From NCBI GenBank assembly GCA_964291335.2, contig OZ219748.1, positions 682,001 through 746,000 of the forward strand: a stretch of DNA of 64,000 nt, read 5' to 3'. This stretch comes from G964291335 sp964291335 (GTDB lineage Bacteria > Chloroflexota > Dehalococcoidia > Lucifugimonadales > UBA3495). Of this stretch, positions 36,630 through 45,695 are shown in pieces. Below the pieces are notes generated by a model, which was not told where the DNA came from, searched no databases, and worked only from the letters and a program-made list of their open reading frames with translations. How positions within the stretch are numbered: position 1 is the first letter of the stretch; each line of letters begins with the position of its first letter. Both the position numbers and the translations under genes were made by a program.

Positions 36630-36782
36630 TCAGGCTTTACCGATTTTGTTCTTCCTGGTGCCGCAGTGGACGCAGAGGCCTCTGGTGGCGGGGCGGCCGT
36701 TCTTCATCACAACTTCCTCCAGGTCCCTGGTTTCGGTATGGGTTTTGCACTTGAAGCAGTAAATCATAGGGGCTGTGGACAT
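36630..36782 (-). CDS. DUF5679-type zinc-ribbon microprotein (copy 1)
   Basis: A 50-residue protein with two CxxC knuckles: YCFKCKTHTE near the N-terminus and LCVHCGTRK near the C-terminus, joined by EEVVMKNGRPATRG. The ATG at 36782 follows AAGGAG. A close paralogue lies at 59197-59340 with the same spacing and the NGRPATRG core. The fold is a small zinc ribbon; the function is unknown, and both copies are single genes without an obvious operon. It was missed by length-limited gene finding. Confidence 0.85.
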   Translation of the reverse strand: MSTAPMIYCFKCKTHTETRDLEEVVMKNGRPATRGLCVHCGTRKNKIGKA

Positions 36783-36864
36783 GGGGGGCGCTCCTTGTGT
36801 TTAATAATTCCCCGTTGCTGTTCGGGGCGCTGCCGGAATTGTACCACTGACCGGCGGTTGTGTT

Positions 36865-37068
36865 CTAACGGAAGCAGGGTAGTTGTTTCATTCTCACGGG
36901 GCGATACAGTGGGGGGAACTCGTGCCGCGTCTGGCCGTCCGGTTCAAGCCCGGTACGCTTCTGGTGGCAGCATCCCCATTGCTTGAAGAAAAAGTCGATG
37001 CCTTGCGTGACGCATTGGTCGCTTATGTCCCGCCCCCACTCTGCCACGACCGGGCGGGCGTCCGGCCC
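36865..37068 (-). pseudogene. C-terminal remnant of a Gp37/Gp68 (DUF5131) family protein
   Basis: The minus strand encodes GPDARPVVAEWGRDISDQCV and GIDFFFKQWGCCHQKRTG, then a Leu-Asp-Gly region and HEFPPLYRP, matching the end of phage Gp37/Gp68-type radical-SAM-like proteins (family pattern GPGARP...W...RDQC...FFFKQWG). Only about 65 codons remain and no start is present; the sequence upstream of 37068 loses similarity. It marks past phage or mobile DNA at this site. Confidence 0.65.
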
Positions 37069-37104
37069 TGACCCGCCGCCGGCGCGGTGGGTGGGCCGGG
37101 TGAA

Positions 37105-37875
37105 CTACACGGTAGCAAGTCGCCTAATATCCTGTTTTCCCTTATCACAGAATTCACTCAGCGCCGAATACTGGGTATCTGCGTTGTTTGTAAGGTAACG
37201 CCTTTCCCTGATGCCCAGCGCCTCCATGTTTTCGTGGACTACCAGACTTATGAATGGCAGTTTGGCTTTCTGAAACTCCAGCAAGGCTATGGCTACATTC
37301 TTGGCCTTGTCATTGCCCAGAACCCCGAACAGATAGAAGTTACGCTGGTTGTGTGTCAGCTGCCAATCCACACCAATCAGGTAGTCCGCAACCGGATACT
37401 GGTCGGCAAGCGGCTGGTATTCCGTCAAGTCGGAGGTAATATATGCTTTCAGGTCATCGTAAAATGCGCTGTGGACAACCTCCCTTCTCCAGAATCGCAT
37501 ATTGCACACTTTTTGCACACAGCCGGCAAATTGCAGAATGCCCTCTTGCAGCATATTGAGGGGTATGTCCAAATAGAGATTGTCATCGTCGTTCCGGATT
37601 CCGTTGTTAATCAGAATGCTGTCGAAGACACGACGCCTGGTGTCGGTGTTTATATCGAAGGTGTATGAAAGGCGCATCAGCGTCATTCCGAAATCGCAGA
37701 CGCGGATATAATCTTCACCGCAAGGGCTTTCCTGAAGGTAAATGTCCACCATGTCGGCATCTTCGTGAAGTATGGGAAGGATTAGCTGGTACTTTCCGGG
37801 GCGGCGCTCGTATATATCCAGCACCAAATTTTGCGCCGGCTCAAGGGAAGCTCTGATTTTAGCAAGATCCATCAA
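37105..37875 (-). CDS. DUF1828-domain protein
   Basis: The 256-residue product has an N-terminal domain with YLQESPCGEDYIRVCDFGMTL (about residues 46-66), the D-x-G pattern of DUF1828, then IYLDIPLNML-like (LYLDIPLNMLQEGILQFAG). A C-terminal domain (about 130-250) ends with ENMEALGIRERRYLTNNAD. It overlaps the upstream DUF6978-like gene by 17 bp, so the two are translated together. Pairs of these families recur in bacteria near mobile and defence genes; a toxin-antitoxin or abortive role is suspected but unproven. No catalytic motif is evident. Confidence 0.65.
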   Translation of the reverse strand: MMDLAKIRASLEPAQNLVLDIYERRPGKYQLILPILHEDADMVDIYLQESPCGEDYIRVCDFGMTLMRLSYTFDINTDTRRRVFDSILINNGIRNDDDNLYLDIPLNMLQEGILQFAGCVQKVCNMRFWRREVVHSAFYDDLKAYITSDLTEYQPLADQYPVADYLIGVDWQLTHNQRNFYLFGVLGNDKAKNVAIALLEFQKAKLPFISLVVHENMEALGIRERRYLTNNADTQYSALSEFCDKGKQDIRRLATV

Positions 37876-38368
37876 AGAGCCTCCCTTGCAGCATTTCTGG
37901 GAAATGATCCGCGGAATTGGTTATGTTCGCATCGGCAAAGAAAACGCGCAATGCCTGCCCGAAAGTAGCATAGCGATCCGTAATTTCCCGCTTCTTTTCT
38001 GGAGGCTGAATGCTGCCGGATCCGAGCTCCCCGGCAGTAATTCGGTGGATATGTGGTCTGGCATAATGTCCGTCCAGATGCCGGCCACTCTCGCCGTGGG
38101 GGCCGTTATAGCGAACCAGCGTGATGGTTCCCAAACTGCTTTCGTTGGTTTGATACTGTAAACCAAGCGAGAAATTTTCGATGAACTCGGTATTCTGGCG
38201 GATGAAAATGGTGAAAGCAGCGGCAGTGGAATCGCACGCTGGCATGTCGTTCAGTATCAGGTTGCAGCGTCTTTGCCGCTTTTCCTCTCGGTAGCCCTGA
38301 TCAGGGTTCTTTTTGACTATGATTTTGCGGCAGGTTATTAAATCGTGAATTTGCTGGTCGGTCAGCAC
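37859..38368 (-). CDS. DUF6978-like protein, partner of the DUF1828 gene
   Basis: The 169-residue product opens LTDQQIHDLITCRKIIVKKN, the pattern of the DUF6978 family. I prefer the GTG at 38368, which has GGGAG 5 nt upstream, over the ATG 12 nt earlier. The middle section (FTIFIRQNTEFIENFSLGLQ and ITLVRYNGPHGES) is beta-rich, with conserved HIHRITAGEL. The C-terminus overlaps the DUF1828 gene. It could be the first gene of a two-gene stress or defence module. It lies 77 bp downstream of the large methyltransferase gene, so it may belong to the same transcript. Confidence 0.6.
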   Translation of the reverse strand: MLTDQQIHDLITCRKIIVKKNPDQGYREEKRQRRCNLILNDMPACDSTAAAFTIFIRQNTEFIENFSLGLQYQTNESSLGTITLVRYNGPHGESGRHLDGHYARPHIHRITAGELGSGSIQPPEKKREITDRYATFGQALRVFFADANITNSADHFPEMLQGRLFDGSC

Positions 38369-38445
38369 AAGCGCTCCCATACGCGATCAGCTTGTAAGTC
38401 AGGTCATTTTATCATGCCTTGCGTTGTCGCTGCCCTCCGGCCTCC

Positions 38446-41400
38446 TCACGCAGAGGGTGAGTGCCTGGCTTTGAGACTCCCGGCTTTGTTCAGCCGGGTG
38501 GTTACCAGCTCCACTACCCCTTCATATACTGCGTCCCGTTCCCCTTGGGTCAGGCCCAGGGCATCGAATACCATTGCATCTATCTGCCGCCGGGCTGGTG
38601 AGGGCTTCAGCACATCCCAGTCGGTTTCCTTGAAAAGGGCGGCGTCAAAAATCGCTAAGCGATTTTTGACGCCGCCCGGATTCGCTATATCTGGCTCAGG
38701 CAGTAACTCTGGTTTCACGATAGCAAGGTTCCCGGTTTCATAGGTTTGAATCTCCAATACGCCTTGCCCGAAATTTGACCTGCTTTCGGTGTTCAACATT
38801 AGCTGGAAAAGCGTTGAGTTAACTGCTACGCACAGCTTTACTACGGAAACCCTACCGGCAACCGGCATTACCTGAAAATTATCACTGAACAGGGATCCCG
38901 TTACTATCAGAAAAGTACGAGCGGTAGTATTGACAAACTTATTCATCCCTAGATAGACATTGCCCCGTTCCCCCAAGTCATACCAACGCTGACGAGAATT
39001 GGTGCTGGCGCGTGTATGGTAGCCCTGCGCTTCACCCTGCCGGATGTAGGCTAATGCGCCGGTTCCGGCCAGTTCCCGCTTCTCCCGGTGGCACATGAAC
39101 AGGCGTTTGGGGAGGCTTTCCGGGTCAATCAGCAGGGCGCGGGATTCCTGGGGCGTGGTCATTGCCGGGCGGCAGTATTCCGGTTCGATGCTGAACTCAG
39201 CAATGCGTTCTGGCGTCAGATAAAAGAAAGCATTTGCTCCAGTCTTAATGCCAAACCGCACCGAGGCCACGTCGCCCAGCCTTGCCAGTTTGCCACTGCA
39301 CCGGTTCAGGATGTGGTGGTAAATATCCGGCGCGCGCAGGAACTTGCCACCCCACTTATCGCCGACATATTTGCCGTCGGCCCGTCCGCCGTTCAGCAAG
39401 GCGGCCCGGGTTCGGGCAATTTCCCGCCGCTGCCCGGCGTCGGCCAGGGCGGTTGCGAAGTCGGCCCGCAAGGAAACAAACCGGGTCAAATCCTGACCGT
39501 TCTGGTCGGCCCGGTCGGTTTTGCGCAGGATGCTGATGATGGTGTTGATATCGGCGGTAGCGAACTGCCGTTCAATGGCGCTTTCGTAAATGGCCTGGAT
39601 ATGGGCGTGGCGCAGCAGGTACTCCTGCAATTTTGCGCCGTAGCCTACGTCCAGCCAGCTGTTAGAGCAGACGAAGACGTGCATTCCGCCGTCGCGGAGC
39701 AGTTCCAGTCCGCGGGCATAGAAGTAGCAGTATAAATCGGAACGAGCGGTAACGGCGTCGTTATACTGTTTGACCAGAGTGTCTTTGTAAGCTTTGGGGG
39801 TGATTCCTTCCTGGCGCACATACGGCGGGTTGCCGATAACCACGTCAAACCCATCGGCCACCCCGAACATATACTTGGCGTCGAACCAGTCGGCGGCGCT
39901 TGCGTTCTGGTCAAAGGGGGCCCAATCGGCCAACTGGTCGGCGGAAGCGGCGGGGAAACCCACGGCTTGCAGCACGGCGGCCAGTTGCCGGCGCAGCTCG
40001 GCATCCCGGCGGCGGCAGTCCAGTTTATCGGCCCGGTTTTTGGCGTGGAAGTACCGTTCACGGTTGGCGGCCAGGTCAGCTTCCAGTCTTTGCACCTTGT
40101 CAGTTTGACCGAGCGGCATCTGGGGCGGTTTTTCCAGTTTGCGCAGCGTGTCGGCAGCCACGAACTTCGTTTCCAGGTTGGGCAGGGGCCGGATGCCGTA
40201 GTTATCCGCCGGGTCGTCATTGGGCTGCTGCTCAATGGCGAGGGAGATGAAGAAGCGCAGTTTGGCAATCTGGGCAGCGATGGGCTGGCGGTCCACGCCG
40301 TAGATGCTGTTCTGGATGAGGTACAGCTTGCGCCCGAAGTCGGATTCGCGGTACTGCTCGAAGGTGCGGCTGATTTCCGCCAGGGCGTTCTCCCGTTCTT
40401 CCGGGCGGGAAACCTGGAAGGCATCGGTGGCGCGCTGGCCGGCCAGTTCCCGCTGCAAGGCCTCCCAAAGCTGGTTGCCGTCGTCCAGCCGGCTCAGGGC
40501 CAGGGTGAGCTTGTGCAGAACTCCCATCGGGAAGGCGCCGGAGCCGACGGCCGGGTCCAGAACTTTGAGGCCGGCAATGGCTCGGACAATGGCCTCCCGT
40601 TCCGACGGGGTGAACCGGGCCCCGGCGTCGGCAAAGGCATAATCAAGCAGGCAGCGCAGCCGCTCCTGCCAATGGTCGAGGTCGCCGTCATCGGCCGACG
40701 CCTTTTGCGCCAGCGTGGCGACGAGGGCCTCATCCACCATATAGTCCACCACGGCGCGGGGCGTGTAGTAGGAGCCGGTTTCCTTGCGGGCGGTAAGCTG
40801 CGTTTCCGGGTTGACGGCGGCCAGCAGGTTCTCGAAGACCTTGCCCAGCAGTTCGGGGTCCAGGGCCACTTCCTGCTCCGTCGGCGTGTTCTCCTCCACG
40901 GTGAACTTGTAGCGGTCGAACAGGTCAATCAGACCGGGGTTGCTGGCGCCGCCGCTGAAGAAGAGGCGATTGGGGATGCTCAACCGGCTACCCTGCTGCG
41001 GGTTGTCGGTAAAGCAGTCGATGCGATAGCCGCCGTCCCTGGTGGCTTCAAAACTGTCCAGGCAATCGAACAGCCCGCCGTTGATGAAGGGCGTTTTGCG
41101 GAACAACGCCAGCAGCGCGTCCGGGTCGGCCATTTCCCGGCGGTAGCGGTAGCAGGAAAAGTCCCGATGGGTTGAGTTTTTACCGGCGCTGAACATCCTG
41201 CGGTCAATCCCGGTGTTCAGGGTGGCGAAGAAAAGGTTTTGCAGCACGGCGCGGTAGTAGGAATCGCCATTGTCCCGGTCGTAGTCTTTAAGCAGCTGCG
41301 CCACCCGGTTTTCGATGAACAGGTCTTCGGACACCAGCCGTTTCTCTTTGATGAACCAGACGAACATCAGGCGGGTGATGAGGCGGATAACGTGTTCCTC

Positions 41401-42180
41401 GGCCGGCTGCGTCCTGGCCTGGTCGGTAGGGAACCTGGCGGTTCTGACGGCATGCTCAAACCATCGGAATAGTTCGCGGTAGAAACTGCGGTTCAGTTCC
41501 TCGGTATCCAGGGCGGCCAGCCAGGCTTCCAGCAGGCCGTCGAAGTTGCGGGGTTTGCCGTGATTATCCATCCAGCACAACCGTTCCGGCAGGGACAGCT
41601 CGGCCAGGATGTCCTGGTGGGCGCGGTGCGGGTTGACAGGATCGATTTCGCGGATGATGGACACGCTGCCCAGCACATCGCGCTCCGGGTCCCGCCGGTT
41701 GGGCCGGCGGTGGACAAAGGCGAGGGAGATACGGTTGGCGGCGGTGCGGAACAGTACGACCATCGGTATCGGGAAGCGCCGGTTCAGTTCACGGGTGAAA
41801 GCGGCGTACCGGGCTCGGGAGTAGGCGCTGCCGCGCAGCTGCACGGCGGCGAACAGGAAGCTGCGGGCGTTGCTGTCGTCAAAGCCGGCGGCATCCGGCA
41901 GCGATTGCCGGCCTCCCGCCTGAATTTCCTCGCTGGTGAACTGGAACAGAACCTGAACCGACTTCGCATTGTCCAGGAACACCTGCTCCGACTGCGTGCC
42001 GGGATTGGCGGCCGGGAAGCGCCGGGTGAAGTCGCCGGCATTCCCGGATTGACCGGGCAGCGTCCGCTCGCTCCGGTAGCCGCAAACAGCCAGCAGATTG
42101 GCAGCTGCCGCTGCCAGGTCGCGGTCAACCATTGCCGCCAGGGCATCGCAGATAGCGTTTCTGACGTTGGTAGCGCTCAT
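38446..42180 (-). CDS. Large Eco57I/type IIG-like N6-adenine methyltransferase
   Basis: A 1244-residue protein of the fused restriction-modification type. An N-terminal region (1-430) has no clear nuclease motif that I can assign. A helical connector has DPELLGKVFENLLA and GSYYTPRAVVDYMV (about 440-475). The methyltransferase has motif I LDPAVGSGAFPMG near 540 and the catalytic NPPY (VIGNPPYVRQEG) near 783. The C-terminal third (about 950-1200) resembles a TaqI/Eco57I-type DNA-recognition domain. Its ATG overlaps the stop of the preceding helicase gene by 4 bp, so the pair acts together. It may methylate host DNA and, with the helicase, restrict unmodified DNA. Confidence 0.85.
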   Translation of the reverse strand: MSATNVRNAICDALAAMVDRDLAAAAANLLAVCGYRSERTLPGQSGNAGDFTRRFPAANPGTQSEQVFLDNAKSVQVLFQFTSEEIQAGGRQSLPDAAGFDDSNARSFLFAAVQLRGSAYSRARYAAFTRELNRRFPIPMVVLFRTAANRISLAFVHRRPNRRDPERDVLGSVSIIREIDPVNPHRAHQDILAELSLPERLCWMDNHGKPRNFDGLLEAWLAALDTEELNRSFYRELFRWFEHAVRTARFPTDQARTQPAEEHVIRLITRLMFVWFIKEKRLVSEDLFIENRVAQLLKDYDRDNGDSYYRAVLQNLFFATLNTGIDRRMFSAGKNSTHRDFSCYRYRREMADPDALLALFRKTPFINGGLFDCLDSFEATRDGGYRIDCFTDNPQQGSRLSIPNRLFFSGGASNPGLIDLFDRYKFTVEENTPTEQEVALDPELLGKVFENLLAAVNPETQLTARKETGSYYTPRAVVDYMVDEALVATLAQKASADDGDLDHWQERLRCLLDYAFADAGARFTPSEREAIVRAIAGLKVLDPAVGSGAFPMGVLHKLTLALSRLDDGNQLWEALQRELAGQRATDAFQVSRPEERENALAEISRTFEQYRESDFGRKLYLIQNSIYGVDRQPIAAQIAKLRFFISLAIEQQPNDDPADNYGIRPLPNLETKFVAADTLRKLEKPPQMPLGQTDKVQRLEADLAANRERYFHAKNRADKLDCRRRDAELRRQLAAVLQAVGFPAASADQLADWAPFDQNASAADWFDAKYMFGVADGFDVVIGNPPYVRQEGITPKAYKDTLVKQYNDAVTARSDLYCYFYARGLELLRDGGMHVFVCSNSWLDVGYGAKLQEYLLRHAHIQAIYESAIERQFATADINTIISILRKTDRADQNGQDLTRFVSLRADFATALADAGQRREIARTRAALLNGGRADGKYVGDKWGGKFLRAPDIYHHILNRCSGKLARLGDVASVRFGIKTGANAFFYLTPERIAEFSIEPEYCRPAMTTPQESRALLIDPESLPKRLFMCHREKRELAGTGALAYIRQGEAQGYHTRASTNSRQRWYDLGERGNVYLGMNKFVNTTARTFLIVTGSLFSDNFQVMPVAGRVSVVKLCVAVNSTLFQLMLNTESRSNFGQGVLEIQTYETGNLAIVKPELLPEPDIANPGGVKNRLAIFDAALFKETDWDVLKPSPARRQIDAMVFDALGLTQGERDAVYEGVVELVTTRLNKAGSLKARHSPSA

Positions 42181-45100
42181 TTCCTCTCCTTGATGACCAG
42201 CCAGGTTATCAGTTCGAAGTCAGTGTTGTCGCCGGGGGATTCGGAGGCTTTGGGCAGCACGAAGTCGCGCCCGCTGCCCAGGCCTTGCGTTTGTACGGCA
42301 AAGTGGCTCTGCCGGATGTGGGCGATGGCGTCAGTGAGCAGTTTATTATAGCGCGCCATATTACGGCCCTGGTCGGTTTCGCGGTCAAAACGGTCGCACA
42401 GTTCGGTAATGGGGTGGCTTTCCCCGACGGCGGCCGCTTCGAACACGGTCAGCGCCTGCCGCGCGTTGGCGCAACCGTAACGGATACTGCCGTTATCGTG
42501 CAGATAGACAAAGTAGAAGGGGTGTACCGGGCTGGCGGCCTGCTGGCGTGAACCGACATCGCCGGCGTTGCGCTGGCGCAGGCAGAAGAGTACGCCGGGT
42601 TGAATGTCGGCGCCCGGCCCGTCGCCGGCGACCGCGTACACGCCGGGCGGCATGGCTTCCAGGGCGTCTTTGTTGGCCTCCAGATAGCGCAGCAGCTGGG
42701 TCAAAAAATGGTCCAAGGTGAAGTCGCCCAAGGCCGGCCCGTCGTTCAGGTCTTCGAGGTCAAGGACTTCTTCGCGCAGTCTGAGCAGCTGCTCATCGCG
42801 AAAGTTCAGTTCCAGTTGGGCGTCTTCCTCCGTGAACGGGTCTTCGTCGCCACTGGCGGCCAGGTCGGCCAGCGCCATCCGCGCCTGCACCCGGCTCTCC
42901 AGTTTCAGGTACACGTCCATATCCGCCGTGGGCCAGTAGTTGAGCATCCGCACCGATTTGTTGCGGCTCCCGATGCGGTCAATGCGCCCGAACCGCTGGA
43001 TGATTCGCACCGGGTTCCAGTGAATGTCATAGTTGATCACCGTATCGCAGTCTTGCAGGTTCTGGCCCTCGGAAATGCAGTCGGTGGCAATCAGCAGGTC
43101 GATGTCGGCGTTGGCGCCGGCGCTGCCGCGGTTGCGGGCCACGGGAGCGAAATTGCTCAGGATGGCATTAAAGTTGTTGTCGCCGACGGCGGTGCGGGTT
43201 TCGTCCCCGGAAACCATTGCCATATTGATGTCCAGCTCTTTGGCCAGGCCGGAAAGGTTGTCGTACAGGTACAACGCCGTGTCCTTGAAGGTAGTGAACA
43301 CCAGCAGCTTGCGGTTGGGGCTGCCGTCCTGGTCGATAGCAGGGTTCCGGGCCTTGTCGCGGACGGCCTGCTTGATTTCGCACAGCTTGCCGTCCCGTTC
43401 CGGGGTGATGGCAGCGACTTGCTGCCTTACCCTCTCCAGGGTAGATTTGTCCGCCTGCAAATCAGCCTGCCAGCGAGCCACGTCCAGTTCCGCCAGATGG
43501 TAGGCCTGGCGGCGCCCGCCGACGAAGAATTCTTCGTCTTCCTCATCTGCGTCGGGTCGAGTATCCGTCTCCGTTGCTTCCAGGTTAGCCAATCCGCCCG
43601 GTTCATAGCGCTCAATCTTGTCCAGCAGGCGGTCAATCTTGTCGATGGTGCGCTTCAGGGTCAGCGCCAGGGACCCGGGGGAGCTTTCCAGCCGTTTGAG
43701 GAAGTTGGTTCGCATCATCCCGACCAGAAAACGCTCGCTGTCCCGCTGGTTGAAGTTCTGCCGCTGGCGGGTTTCGGCCAGCTTTTGCAGCCGCGCCGGA
43801 TCGGTTACGTACTCGCTGGGCTGGTACACGGACAGCTTGAACTGACCGATGCGCTCGGCCGTATCCTGATAGGAGAGTTCGCCCTGCAAGTCCGTCTGCG
43901 GGTGGCGGTTCGTTGGGTTTTCCCGCCGGGGGAACTGCCCGATGCGTTCCATTTCGGCAGCGTAGAATTGCTCAATCTGCCGCCGCGAACGCGAGATTGA
44001 CACGCCATCCAGCAAACGGAGGAAGTCGGCGCCCAGCCTTTCCAGCAGTTGCGCCTTGCTGCGGCGGCTCCGGTTGGCCTGTTCGGTTTCCCACTGCTTG
44101 AACACTCGTTGGGCTGCCGCCATCACGTTGCGGATGCTGCCTACGCCCAAGCTTGCGCGGAAAGCGCCTTCCCGCCCCTCGGTCATCAGGTAAATCTGGT
44201 TTCTCAGGTCAATCAGCGAGGTATTCACCGGCGTCGCCGACAGCAGCAAAACCCTGGTCCTGGCGCCAGCCCTGATTACTTCGTCCAGCAGACGCCGGTA
44301 GCGTTGTCCTCCGTCGTTGCGGAAATTGTGCGACTCGTCGATAACCACCAGGTCGTAGTTCTGCCAGTTAAAGTTCGCCAGGTTTATGCCGCCCGACGCG
44401 CCGGAGTTCCGGGACAGATCGGTGTGCGCCAGCACAGTGAAGCCGAAACGGTCTTCCGGAAACGGGTTCTGCCGGTGGCCGTAGATGGCCGGATAGAGCG
44501 ACCAGTTTTCGAACAGCTTGCGCGGGCACAGCACCAGCGCCCGCTGGTTGCGCAGTTCAAAGTACCTGATTACCGCCAGAGCGGTGTAGGTTTTGCCCAA
44601 ACCCACACTGTCGGCCAGGATACAGCCGTTGTGGGCTAACAGCTTGGCGATGGCGCTTTTCGCGCCGTCCTTCTGGAATTCGTAAAGTGCGTTCCAGACC
44701 TGGCTGTCCATAAAGCCGGTCGCGGTGGCTGCCGCGTCGCCAGCCAATCGGGCATCAATGTCTTTACGGAACAGTTCATACAGTGTCCGGTAATAGATGG
44801 CCTCCGGTGCATAGTCGCCGCCAAGGCGCTTCAGGGCGTCCAGCACCTCCTGCTTCACGTCCCTGGTGCGCCGTCCGTCGCTCCATAGTCGGTTGAACCA
44901 GTCCAGCAATTCGGCGAGCGTATCCGCATCTTCAGTAGCCAGATTGATTTCCAGGTTGGGCTGGTCGTTGCCGCCCAGGCCGCGTTTGGTGAAGTTGGAG
45001 CTCCCGACAACTCCGGTTGCGCTGTCCGCCGACTGGGTGAGGTACATCTTGCCGTGCAGGAAGTTAGCGCGGCTGACCGAGCGGACGGCTACGCTGTCGC

Positions 45101-45413
45101 GACTCACCCAGTCGGCGCACTGCCTGGCCAGGGCCTTCTGCTGCAGGGTATGGTTGGGCGCCAAGCCCCGCTCGGTCAGCTCGAATGACCTGGGGTCGCT
45201 GGCGCCGGGGTCAAGCTCATCTACCGACGTTGGGTCGCCGAAAAGGAAGCGGACGCTGCCAACCCGGGCCAACTCCTCCGCCAGCAGTTCGTAGCCGTAG
45301 ATTGTGATGTACGCCGAGGCCAGGCTGAAGGTATCAGCGTTGCGCAGGCTGCGACGCAGGTGGTCGGCGACGGTGGCGGCCTGGTTGTCCAGTATGCGGT
45401 TTGGTAACGGCAT
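42177..45413 (-). CDS. PLD-domain SNF2/SF2 helicase
   Basis: A 1078-residue protein. The N-terminal phospholipase D-like domain has FLHGKMYLTQ near residue 120 and GVVGSSNFTKRGL near 140 (H-x-K plus a serine-asparagine motif). The helicase core follows: Walker A ILADSVGLGKTYTAL near 270, DESH in VVIDESHNFRN near 356, and a C-terminal lobe with ATDCISEGQNLQ and IQRFGRIDRIG near 775-815. An acidic insert (TETDTRPDADEEDEEFF) lies in the middle. GGGAGA precedes the ATG at 45413. It is coupled to the methyltransferase, and probably translocates on or cuts unmodified DNA. The 282-bp gap upstream suggests its own promoter. Confidence 0.87.
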   Translation of the reverse strand: MPLPNRILDNQAATVADHLRRSLRNADTFSLASAYITIYGYELLAEELARVGSVRFLFGDPTSVDELDPGASDPRSFELTERGLAPNHTLQQKALARQCADWVSRDSVAVRSVSRANFLHGKMYLTQSADSATGVVGSSNFTKRGLGGNDQPNLEINLATEDADTLAELLDWFNRLWSDGRRTRDVKQEVLDALKRLGGDYAPEAIYYRTLYELFRKDIDARLAGDAAATATGFMDSQVWNALYEFQKDGAKSAIAKLLAHNGCILADSVGLGKTYTALAVIRYFELRNQRALVLCPRKLFENWSLYPAIYGHRQNPFPEDRFGFTVLAHTDLSRNSGASGGINLANFNWQNYDLVVIDESHNFRNDGGQRYRRLLDEVIRAGARTRVLLLSATPVNTSLIDLRNQIYLMTEGREGAFRASLGVGSIRNVMAAAQRVFKQWETEQANRSRRSKAQLLERLGADFLRLLDGVSISRSRRQIEQFYAAEMERIGQFPRRENPTNRHPQTDLQGELSYQDTAERIGQFKLSVYQPSEYVTDPARLQKLAETRQRQNFNQRDSERFLVGMMRTNFLKRLESSPGSLALTLKRTIDKIDRLLDKIERYEPGGLANLEATETDTRPDADEEDEEFFVGGRRQAYHLAELDVARWQADLQADKSTLERVRQQVAAITPERDGKLCEIKQAVRDKARNPAIDQDGSPNRKLLVFTTFKDTALYLYDNLSGLAKELDINMAMVSGDETRTAVGDNNFNAILSNFAPVARNRGSAGANADIDLLIATDCISEGQNLQDCDTVINYDIHWNPVRIIQRFGRIDRIGSRNKSVRMLNYWPTADMDVYLKLESRVQARMALADLAASGDEDPFTEEDAQLELNFRDEQLLRLREEVLDLEDLNDGPALGDFTLDHFLTQLLRYLEANKDALEAMPPGVYAVAGDGPGADIQPGVLFCLRQRNAGDVGSRQQAASPVHPFYFVYLHDNGSIRYGCANARQALTVFEAAAVGESHPITELCDRFDRETDQGRNMARYNKLLTDAIAHIRQSHFAVQTQGLGSGRDFVLPKASESPGDNTDFELITWLVIKERK

Positions 45414-45695
45414 CTTTTTCTCCCGTTAGACTATCTGGCGTTACACAACTGCTTGCCTGGCGTCTTCGTTGTGCGCCATACAGGGCTGCCGCGGGCCGGC
45501 GCTACAAGGTTTCCGGGGCTTGCGATATACGTCGGGGATAGGTATCAGCTGGGGTTATGGGGCGACAGGATGTTCAGTGCCTTGCCTATATACCACGACG
45601 GGGCTGTTCCGGTTCCGTGTTCCCCATAGCCCAGGTTTTTAAGATATATACCCGGATTTCCGTAGTTATTTCCCGTGAGGTTTGGGGAGCGCTGA

